Assembly (NCBI GenBank): GCA_947305735.1
Contig: CAMZEO010000006.1
Coordinates: forward strand, 1 to 47,872
DNA from: an uncultured Planctomycetales bacterium
GTDB taxonomy: Bacteria > Planctomycetota > Planctomycetia > Pirellulales > Thermoguttaceae
Reading direction: 5' to 3'
DNA: 47,872 bases
Below are positions 19,268 through 27,122 of this stretch, one piece after another. The notes under the pieces are model-generated. The model had not been told where the DNA came from. It saw only the letters and a list, made by a program, of their open reading frames with translations, and made no database searches. The position numbers and the translations under genes are program-made. How positions within the stretch are numbered: position 1 is the first letter of the stretch; every line of letters begins with the position of its first letter.

Positions 19268-19840
19268 ATGGGAAGAATTCGTTTATTATTGATCTCCGTA
19301 GTCGCGGCGCTGTTTTCGGTCGCGACAATCGGGTGCGACGGCAACGTTCATGTGTCGGGAAAGGTAACGTATCCCAACGGTCAGCCGCTTACGCGGGGCA
19401 AAGTCGTTTTTACCGACGATTTTTACATGGGTAAAAGCGACATTGACAAAAACGGCGAGTATTCGATCCATACGTTAAAACGAAACGACGGAATCAAAAA
19501 AGGCGTTTATCAGGTTTATATCTGCGGCGCTATGCGATTTGAACCGACCGAAGAAATAAAGGATTCTTTGCAGGGTTATCGCTTCGATAAAGGCGTCGAT
19601 TTGATCGACGATCAGCACACGAATCCAGACACTTCAGGATGGCGTTTTGAAGTCAAAAAAGACTGTAAAATCAACCTCACCGTCTACCCTCCCGGCGAGG
19701 TTCCGGAAGACCAGAGGACGGAGGAGGCGAAATATATGTTTGATTTGGAATATCGCAAAAAGGTTGATCGGGAAAAAATGAAAGAATTCCGAGACAATCA
19801 ATCCCGCAAACGCAGAACGGTAAACCCCAAATTACTATAG
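19268..19840 (+). CDS. Second lipoprotein of the same family (tandem paralog)
   Basis: ALFSVATIGCDGN lipobox; HVSGKVTYPNGQPLTRGKVVFTDDF...GEYSIHTLKRNDGIKKGVYQVYICG, parallel to the upstream protein. Confidence 0.7.
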   Translation: MGRIRLLLISVVAALFSVATIGCDGNVHVSGKVTYPNGQPLTRGKVVFTDDFYMGKSDIDKNGEYSIHTLKRNDGIKKGVYQVYICGAMRFEPTEEIKDSLQGYRFDKGVDLIDDQHTNPDTSGWRFEVKKDCKINLTVYPPGEVPEDQRTEEAKYMFDLEYRKKVDREKMKEFRDNQSRKRRTVNPKLL

Positions 19841-20009
19841 ACGTTTGTTATTGAAGGAGCGCGAATCGGCGTCTTTGCGGCGTTCGCCCATACCGACGGG
19901 GCGTTCGCGCTCTTGATTTCATAGGCTTTTTAATAGGTTTTCCGCAGGTTCGCGCGTCGAACCTCGATTTCATTTTTGTGTTAATGTCGTTCTCACGAAA
20001 GGACTATTT

Positions 20010-21152
20010 ATGACTCGTTCCACCACGAAACGCGGCTTTACGCTTGTCGAATTGCTCGTCGTTATCGCCATCATCGGCATTCTCATCGGATTGCTCCTTC
20101 CGGCGGTTCAGGCCGCGCGCGAAGCGGCGCGCCGTATGCAATGCACGAACAACCTCAAGCAGATCGGTCTTGCGATCCACAACTTCCATGACGTCCGCCA
20201 GGGTATTCCGCCTGCGGCGCACTCGTGGCACCGCATGACCATGTGGGCTTATCTTTATCCGTACAGCGAACAGCCCACGCTGTGGCAACTGCTCAACCGT
20301 AGCGACCCGGTCACCCTTGGTCAATATTTCTGGAACACCGGCGCCGGCTGGGGCGGCGTTACTCTGACGACCGAAGAGAAGAAGGGGTTCGCGGGCGTTC
20401 CTTACATGGTTTGTCCGTCCCGTCGTTCTTCTCCCGCCGCTTATGAATACGTCGTTACCGGAACGGGCGACACCTCCGCCGGTCCTCAAACCGACTATTG
20501 CATGATTGCGTCGACCGACTCTAACCCAGGATGGAACGGACGAGCCGACAGCGCCGGTAGCGACAACGGCGTCGACGGACACTACTATGTCCGCGTTTTC
20601 GCGACGACCATTTCTCATCAGGTGGACGCGAAGCAACGGTTTCAGAACGGTTTCTTCCGCGGCGCAAAGTTGCAGAACGAGAATAGCGAAGGGAACAAGT
20701 ATTCCAATCCCCGCGATACAATGAGTCGCGTTACCGACGGTTTGAGCAATCAGATTATCATCGGCGAAAAACACATCCCGATCGACGGCTTGAACGTCTG
20801 CAATACCACCGCGCCGGACACCAACAACTGGTCGCAATGCCACGACTGCTCGTACCTCTGCGGAGCCGAGTCCACCGGTTGCGGATACATTTTACGTTGC
20901 GTCACTAACTACTGGGACGCTAATAAGAAGACCCCGTACGTTAAGTGGATTTCAAGCGGTATTTCCGGTCCCTACGACGATCTCGCGGCAAATAACGCCC
21001 CGTCCATCAACTGCGGTCTGGGCAGCTGGCACGCTTCCGGTTGCAACGTTCTCAAGGCCGACGGTTCCGTCACGTTCCTGAGTTCGACCACGCCGCAACG
21101 AATCCTCGGCTACCTTGCCTCGGTCGACGACGGCAACACCGAGAGCAACTGA
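20010..21152 (+). CDS. DUF1559 prepilin-type N-terminal cleavage/methylation protein with H-X9-DG C-terminus
   Basis: [39 protein letters not shown], and near the C-terminus [17 protein letters not shown]. Confidence 0.92.
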   Translation: MTRSTTKRGFTLVELLVVIAIIGILIGLLLPAVQAAREAARRMQCTNNLKQIGLAIHNFHDVRQGIPPAAHSWHRMTMWAYLYPYSEQPTLWQLLNRSDPVTLGQYFWNTGAGWGGVTLTTEEKKGFAGVPYMVCPSRRSSPAAYEYVVTGTGDTSAGPQTDYCMIASTDSNPGWNGRADSAGSDNGVDGHYYVRVFATTISHQVDAKQRFQNGFFRGAKLQNENSEGNKYSNPRDTMSRVTDGLSNQIIIGEKHIPIDGLNVCNTTAPDTNNWSQCHDCSYLCGAESTGCGYILRCVTNYWDANKKTPYVKWISSGISGPYDDLAANNAPSINCGLGSWHASGCNVLKADGSVTFLSSTTPQRILGYLASVDDGNTESN

Positions 21153-21198
21153 CCATAACCGCCGGGCGTTTTGTAAACGTCCGGTCGTTAAACGACGC

Positions 21199-21234
21199 GG
21201 CGCGATTCTCGTTTTTCGGGGGTCGCGCCTTTTT
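21199..21234 (+). terminator. Intrinsic terminator after the DUF1559 gene
   Basis: GGCGCGA...TCGCGCC followed by TTTTT. Confidence 0.75.
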
Positions 21235-21415
21235 GTTAATTTCTAATCCCCGATTTGCGCCGACGCTCCAACGACAAGCCGCCTCAATCCGACGCGGCGG
21301 CGCTTTTGAGTCGACGAACCGGGATTCGCGCCGTTATTGACGCCTTATCTTCCGTTGAGCCGTCTTTTGCGTCCGCGACGGCTTCTCTTGCGGGACGATT
21401 AGGAAGGAACCGGAT

Positions 21416-22378
21416 CTATCCTTCGTTAAGCCAGATTTTGACGTCGACGGCCGCGACGTCAAAAAGAACGGCGATCCTTTCGACGTCCCACCCTTGCCGA
21501 TAAAGTTTCTTCGCCGTCGTCTTCTTTACGTTCATTTCTCCTCTGGCTTCCCCTTCGGCAATTCCTTCGGCAATTCCCTCGGCTTTTCCCTCGGCAATTC
21601 CCTCGGCTTTTCCCTCGGCGATAATACGATCCAGTAATTCGCACATATTTTTCGGCTCCTTATCGTAACCCTTCATAATTGTTTCGTATGCGAAACGAGC
21701 GTCTTTGACCGCGTAATCCAGAAAATAAACCAGCTCCCTTGGATGCGTAAAATTACCGAGCTGCAGTTCTCGCAGCTCTTCCAGTCCCCCGCCGTTGCGT
21801 TTGCAACGAAAGTATCCGGCGATAAATCGTATTTCTTCGGGGAACATTCGCAATTCCTCGTCCGACATGCCCGCGAAATCGACGACGCGAATTTCAAAGT
21901 CCGTGAAATGCGGACGCATTATTTTAGCGACCTCGTCGGACATGGTCGCGCGTTCGGACAACTTGCGACAGTTCCTCCAAAGATCGCCGCCAAAATATAG
22001 AACCGTCGTGAATACCGGCGCGACTCGATCGGATTCCGCGCCAAATTGTTCGTCGAGCGCCGCGTTGTCCAATTCGTCTCGATACGCGACGCCGTCGTAT
22101 CCAAAAACGCGGACGGGCATATTCCTGTCGATCGTCGATTGAACTTCAAACGCGAAAACGCATTCGCAACGAGCGTTCCTTACGAAATATTTGGCGACGT
22201 CTCTTCGCAATTCCCGCAATCGTCCGATCGATTCGTAGGCGGAATTCAGCGGCGCGTCGCGCAATTCGTCGGGAGCGACAAAGTCTTTGCCCTCGGCGAA
22301 TATCGCGTTGATTAACTTTGCGGCGACGTCGTTCCGGGCAATTAATGAAGTTTCAACACACGATTTTTCGGCGGTCAT
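21416..22378 (-). CDS. Rpn/PD-(D/E)XK nuclease-transposase-family-like protein
   Basis: FEVQSTIDRNMPVRVFGYDGVAYRDEL resembles the PD-(D/E)XK core (E-x-Q) of Rpn/YhgA-like proteins; C-terminal EGKAEGIAEGKAEGIAEGIAEGEARGE repeat typical of the family. Confidence 0.7.
   Translation of the reverse strand: MTAEKSCVETSLIARNDVAAKLINAIFAEGKDFVAPDELRDAPLNSAYESIGRLRELRRDVAKYFVRNARCECVFAFEVQSTIDRNMPVRVFGYDGVAYRDELDNAALDEQFGAESDRVAPVFTTVLYFGGDLWRNCRKLSERATMSDEVAKIMRPHFTDFEIRVVDFAGMSDEELRMFPEEIRFIAGYFRCKRNGGGLEELRELQLGNFTHPRELVYFLDYAVKDARFAYETIMKGYDKEPKNMCELLDRIIAEGKAEGIAEGKAEGIAEGIAEGEARGEMNVKKTTAKKLYRQGWDVERIAVLFDVAAVDVKIWLNEG
21552..21623 (-). repeat. In-frame 12-nt tandem repeat, six units
   Basis: Units on the + strand: CCTTCGGCAATT x2, CCCTCGGCTTTT, CCCTCGGCAATT, CCCTCGGCTTTT, CCCTCGGCGATA. 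They encode alternating (I/K)AEG repeats. Confidence 0.9.
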
Positions 22379-22656
22379 AGGCGAACCCTCTCGCTTCTAT
22401 TATACCGCGATTTCGTCTGTTAAACAAGAGTTTTTTCGTCGGATAAAGAACAAATTGCGATAAAGTCGGGCGTTCCGCGCGTCATTTGATCGCATATCCG
22501 CGACGTCTTACATTTCGCGTCAAAACAACTCCAATCCTCGCCTCTCATCCGTAAAGCGGAGACAAACCGGGGAGGTTTGACGGCGACTTCGGACGTCGCG
22601 CAAGGCGCTCGGTTCTTTTTCACAAGCTAAATAACGACGTCGACAATCGCGACTCC

Positions 22657-22684
22657 TTGACAAAAAACGAACGATTGTCATAAT
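22657..22684 (+). promoter_or_regulatory. Sigma-70-like promoter upstream of hppA
   Basis: TTGACA, 16-bp spacer, CATAAT. Confidence 0.5.
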
Positions 22685-22825
22685 CTAACGAGTTTGGGTA
22701 AACAATAATCCGCCGACGTCGCGGAACCGCGAGTTAGCGTCAATCGAACGCGAGCGACCGGAAAACGCGCTTGTCGGACGACGGTCATAACGATCTAAAA
22801 AATAAGACATAGGAGATTCTTCACG

Positions 22826-25636
22826 ATGAAGATTCGCAAGCATGTATTTAGCGGGGTCGTCTTCGCGCTCGCTCTGACGTCGAGCTTGGCGACGGCTTCT
22901 TCTTCCGTCTTCGCGGTTCCGCAAGACGCGCGACCCGCGGCGGCGACAGTCAATGCTGACGCGAGCGATCAAAGCGTCGGACAAACTATCGTTTCGAGCG
23001 AAAACGCGATCGACGCTTCAGGCAAAAACGCGGACGACGATCAAGTCAACGAAACCGGATCCAGGAAAGCGGCTCGTCTGGGGTTCTTCACTTCGCGTTT
23101 CGGGTATCTCTGGGTTCTCGCGCTTGCCGGCGCGATCGCCTCCCTTGTTTACGCCGTGAAATTCTTCAAAGCGATGATGAAGGAAGACGAAGGAACTCCG
23201 GAAATGGTCAAAATCGCGGCGGCGGTTCGCAAAGGCGCCAACGCGTATTTAAAACAGCAATATAAAATCGTGGCGATCTTTTTCGCCGTCATTTGGGCGT
23301 TTTTGATGTTCCTCGCGTGGGGCGTCGGCGTTCAAAACAAAATCGTGCCGTGGGCGTTTCTGACCGGAGGATTCTTCTCCGGTCTGGCCGGATGGTTCGG
23401 CATGAAAACGGCGACCTGGGCGTCTTCGCGCACGGCCGCGGGCGCGCAACGCTCGTTGAATCAAGGATTGCAAGTCGCGTTTCGTTCAGGCGCGGTCATG
23501 GGCTTGACGGTCGTCGGACTCGGATTGCTTGACGTCGTGCTGTGGTTTGGCGCTCTGTACTGGATCTTTCCGGCGTGCGGCTGGACGATGGATCTGACCG
23601 AAATCACCGTCGTCATGCTATGCTTCGGCATGGGCGCGTCGTCGCAAGCGCTCTTCGCGCGCGTCGGCGGCGGCATCTACACCAAAGCGGCGGACGTCGG
23701 AGCCGACCTTGTCGGCAAAGTCGAAGCGGGCATTCCCGAAGACGACCGTCGCAACCCCGCCACGATCGCGGACAACGTCGGCGACAACGTCGGCGACGTC
23801 GCCGGCATGGGAGCCGACTTGTACGAATCCTATTGCGGTTCGATTCTTTCGTCCGCCGCGCTTGGCGTCGCCGCCTACGCCGCCATGGGCGGGGATGAAA
23901 AGACCCAAATGTGCGCGTTGTTCTTTCCGATCATTCTCGCCGCGATCGGAATCGCGCTCTCAATCTTTGGCGTCTTCCTCGTAAAGACCGACGAAAGCGC
24001 CGACCAGGGCGCGCTCCTCAAAGCGCTCGGAAAAGGCGTTAATCTTCCTTCGCTTATTATCGCGGTTCTCTCGATTCTCGCCGCGCTCTTCATGCTTGAG
24101 GGGTCGGCTCGTTTCGCGGGTTTCTCTGTCGTCGTCGGGCTGTTCGCCGGATGGCTGATCGGAAAATGGACCGAATATCGCACCGCTTACGAATACAAAC
24201 CGACGCGCGCGATCGCCAACCAGGGCAAGACCGGCCCCGCGACCGTCATCATCGCCGGCATCGCCGAAGGCATGTACAGCGTCTGGGCGCCCGTCGTGAT
24301 CGTCGGGGTCGCCACGCTGTTGGCGTTCGGGTTCACGACCGGATTCGATTTCTCGAACGTTAAGACTTTCTCGCTCGGTCTTTACGGCGTCGGCGTCGCC
24401 GCCGTCGGCATGCTCTCGACGCTTGGCGTCACGCTCGCGACCGACGCTTACGGACCGATCGCGGACAACGCGGGCGGCAACGCGGAAATGGCGGGACTTC
24501 CCGAAGAAGTCCGCAAACGCACCGACGCTCTCGATTCGCTCGGCAATACGACCGCCGCGACCGGCAAAGGATTCGCGATCGGTTCCGCCGCGCTCACCGC
24601 GCTCGCGCTTCTGGCCGCTTATGTGGAAGAAGTCCGCGTCGGATTCGAGCGCTGGGGCGTTTCCGCGGTAAGCAAGATAGAAATGAATAAAGCGGCGGAA
24701 AACGGCTATTACAAAGTCGCCGACAACTTTGTCGTCTACTATCCGGGCGAAGAAGTCGTCGAAAAAGAAAAAGCGGCTTGTAAAACCGCCGGACGCGACT
24801 GGTTCCCGAAGACGTTCCTCGTTATGCCCGAACAGGCGAACAATCCGAACGAAGACATGCCGATCTTCCGAGGTTCCGACAAACTCTGGAAGGACTCGAA
24901 TAAAGCCTGGAAAGGGCTCCCGACCGACAAAGGTCCGGCGTTTATTACGCCGGAAATTGCCGCCGCGTGTCCGTTTGTTCCTGAAACCGTCGACGAAAAG
25001 ACCGACCTGGTCTCCGTCAAGTCCGCAAATATGATGGATTGGATGAAATTCTATTCGTGCAACTTGCTCAACCCGAAAGTTTTGGTCGGAATTTTCCTCG
25101 GCGCCATGACCGTCTTTGTCTTCGGCGCGTTGACGATGACGGCCGTCGGGCGCGCCGCGTCCGGAATGGTTGAAGAAGTGCGTCGTCAATTCCGCGAAAT
25201 CAAAGGGATTATGGAATATGAGGCGGAACCCGACTACGCGACGCCCGTCGCGATATCGACAAAAGCCGCTCAGCGCGAAATGATTATTCCGTCCCTGCTC
25301 GGGCTGGTCATGCCGATCGTCGTCGGATTGGTTCTCGGCGTTACCGGCGTGATCGGTCTGTTGGTCGGCGCGTTGACCGCCGGGTTCTGCGTCGCCGTCT
25401 ATATGGCGAACGCGGGCGGGGCCTGGGACAACGCCAAGAAGTACGTCGAATCGAATATCGATCCGTCCCTGGGCGGCAAGCGGTCGGAATGTCATAAGGC
25501 GACCGTCGTCGGCGACACCGTAGGCGATCCCTTCAAAGACACGACCGGACCTTCGCTCAATATTATCATCAAATTGATGAGCATGGTTTCCGTCGTCGCC
25601 GCCGGTTTCATCGTCGCCTTTGGAGGTTGGTTCTAG
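22826..25636 (+). CDS. hppA: Membrane-bound ion-translocating pyrophosphatase (K+-stimulated type)
   Basis: GGGIYTKAADVGADLVGKVEAGIPEDDRRNPATIADNVGDNVGDVAGMGADLYESY; GNTTAATGKGFAIGSAALTALALLAAY; AVGRAASGMVEEVRRQF. GNTTAA (Ala rather than Lys) matches the K+-dependent class. Confidence 0.96.
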   Translation: MKIRKHVFSGVVFALALTSSLATASSSVFAVPQDARPAAATVNADASDQSVGQTIVSSENAIDASGKNADDDQVNETGSRKAARLGFFTSRFGYLWVLALAGAIASLVYAVKFFKAMMKEDEGTPEMVKIAAAVRKGANAYLKQQYKIVAIFFAVIWAFLMFLAWGVGVQNKIVPWAFLTGGFFSGLAGWFGMKTATWASSRTAAGAQRSLNQGLQVAFRSGAVMGLTVVGLGLLDVVLWFGALYWIFPACGWTMDLTEITVVMLCFGMGASSQALFARVGGGIYTKAADVGADLVGKVEAGIPEDDRRNPATIADNVGDNVGDVAGMGADLYESYCGSILSSAALGVAAYAAMGGDEKTQMCALFFPIILAAIGIALSIFGVFLVKTDESADQGALLKALGKGVNLPSLIIAVLSILAALFMLEGSARFAGFSVVVGLFAGWLIGKWTEYRTAYEYKPTRAIANQGKTGPATVIIAGIAEGMYSVWAPVVIVGVATLLAFGFTTGFDFSNVKTFSLGLYGVGVAAVGMLSTLGVTLATDAYGPIADNAGGNAEMAGLPEEVRKRTDALDSLGNTTAATGKGFAIGSAALTALALLAAYVEEVRVGFERWGVSAVSKIEMNKAAENGYYKVADNFVVYYPGEEVVEKEKAACKTAGRDWFPKTFLVMPEQANNPNEDMPIFRGSDKLWKDSNKAWKGLPTDKGPAFITPEIAAACPFVPETVDEKTDLVSVKSANMMDWMKFYSCNLLNPKVLVGIFLGAMTVFVFGALTMTAVGRAASGMVEEVRRQFREIKGIMEYEAEPDYATPVAISTKAAQREMIIPSLLGLVMPIVVGLVLGVTGVIGLLVGALTAGFCVAVYMANAGGAWDNAKKYVESNIDPSLGGKRSECHKATVVGDTVGDPFKDTTGPSLNIIIKLMSMVSVVAAGFIVAFGGWF

Positions 25637-25716
25637 TCGGATCCTCCGCGCGACCGTTCGGCTCGTCGCGGAAGCAGACCGATTGAATAAAGTTCCTCCG
25701 CGTCGCGAAAGGCGCC

Positions 25717-25750
25717 GTCCCGATTCCGCGTTGAATCGGGACGTTTTTTT
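25717..25750 (+). terminator. Intrinsic terminator after hppA
   Basis: GTCCCGATTC-CGCGTT-GAATCGGGAC followed by GTTTTTTT. Confidence 0.9.
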
Positions 25751-25761
25751 CGTCGGCGCGA

Positions 25762-26013
25762 CTAACGCCTCGACCGCCTCCCGCTCGATATGAGAACGTC
25801 TCGGTCGACGACGAACGAAATCTCTAAAAACGCGCGACGCTCGAGGCTTCGCGCCGCGCGCTCCATTGGTCTAAAAAGTAAATTCTTTTTCGCGAATTCT
25901 TCAGCGAAGGAGCCCTTCGGCGCGCGAATCTCTGGATAACCGCGACCAACGAAAACGCTCGAGTCGATTTCCTCGACGCTTTGCGAACAACGGTCTGCGT
26001 CGACGACGAACAA
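25762..26013 (-). pseudogene. Probable 3' remnant of a BspA-like LRR_5 gene
   Basis: VEEIDSSVFVGRGYPEIRAPKGSFAEEFAKKNLLF parallels SAQIEDDAFSGCGRLAIRAPGGSTAERFAKEKGYYF of the neighbouring gene; no room for a full LRR domain. Confidence 0.4.
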
Positions 26014-26049
26014 CCAGAAACCGCGCTGCGGCGTATGTCGGCGGCGGGT

Positions 26050-26586
26050 TTATTGTCGACCGCGTCGGCGACGGTTTCCTCGCCTTTTCAACCGCCGCCG
26101 CGCGGTTTTACCGGACGAAGGTTTGTCGAGCGAATCGAAATAATAACCTTTTTCTTTCGCGAATCTTTCCGCAGTCGATCCGCCGGGCGCGCGAATCGCA
26201 AGGCGTCCGCAGCCTGAAAAGGCGTCGTCCTCGATTTGCGCCGATTCGTTCAAAATAGTAATTCTTAACGTTGAACGATTCGCAAACGCGCCTTTTCCGA
26301 TTTTGACGACGCTTTTCGGAAGGACGATTCTCGTCGGCGACGAACGATTGACGAAAGCCCCGTCTCCAATCGTTTCGACTCCTTTGGGAACGACAAACTC
26401 GACTATGCGTTCATAAACGGGTCGTTTCTCGTCCAAACGACTCAAGAATAGGTCGAGCGACGACTCGCCGTCTTCGTATCCCCAATACCTTTTGAAGACT
26501 TTCCCGTCGTCGCCGAGTTCAAAAGAGTGTTTTCCATCGCGCTCAATTCTGACCAAACGACAAAAATCGGAAAAACTATGCGACAT
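26050..26586 (-). CDS. BspA-like leucine-rich repeat (LRR_5) protein
   Basis: VEFVVPKGVETIGDGAFVNRSSPTRIVLPKSVVKIGKGAFANRSTLRITILNESAQIEDDAFSGCGRLAIRAPGGSTAERFAKEKG. Confidence 0.75.
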   Translation of the reverse strand: MSHSFSDFCRLVRIERDGKHSFELGDDGKVFKRYWGYEDGESSLDLFLSRLDEKRPVYERIVEFVVPKGVETIGDGAFVNRSSPTRIVLPKSVVKIGKGAFANRSTLRITILNESAQIEDDAFSGCGRLAIRAPGGSTAERFAKEKGYYFDSLDKPSSGKTARRRLKRRGNRRRRGRQ

Positions 26587-27122
26587 AGACGTCCCCCTTG
26601 ACTTAACTCCTTAACGCGTCGGCATACATAAAGAATCGTATGACCGCGAAACAGGTTCTTATCCCCAAAACGCGAGCCATTGTACAATCAAAAAGCGAGT
26701 TTACAAGAGGAGTCGACGTCGACACAGTTCTTCGCGCGACATAATTTTTGCGGGGACTATCGAACGCGCCGAATCCCGTCGCGCGTCAAACCCGAGACTT
26801 GCAAAAGCGTCCGACGCCCCGCGTTTCCCTTAAAGCGTCTCTTTCAAACTCGAAAAGGCTCTTTGAAGGGGTTCGGTTAAACCGTTGAACTTCGCGATTG
26901 TTTACAATAAAACAACCGCGAGGACGGCTCTCGGCGATCCGCGTTTCTCAAAACGCGTCGACGCGTAGTTTTGTTCGGTCGTTTCGTCGCGATTGAACGC
27001 CGCTTTCGATGAAAAACAGGTTGACTTCAGGAATAAAACAGGTTAAATAAAGCAAGTTAAGCGTCGGGGAACGGCTTTGACGCAAACAGACGCGGCTTGC
27101 AGAAAAATTACGGAGCATTTCC

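Noticed and set aside
21552-21623. 12-nt tandem repeat as a CRISPR or mobile-element end
   Set aside because: Repeats are contiguous without spacers and lie in frame inside the Rpn-like CDS.
22420-22623. 67-aa - ORF upstream of the Rpn-like gene
   Set aside because: No recognisable family, no clear RBS; more likely intergenic DNA.
23960-25495. 511-aa - strand ORF opposite hppA
   Set aside because: His/Arg/Asp-rich shadow frame of a clear pyrophosphatase gene.
26680-26880. 66-aa + ORF upstream of the short secA
   Set aside because: Basic, low-complexity translation with no motif; the region looks regulatory.
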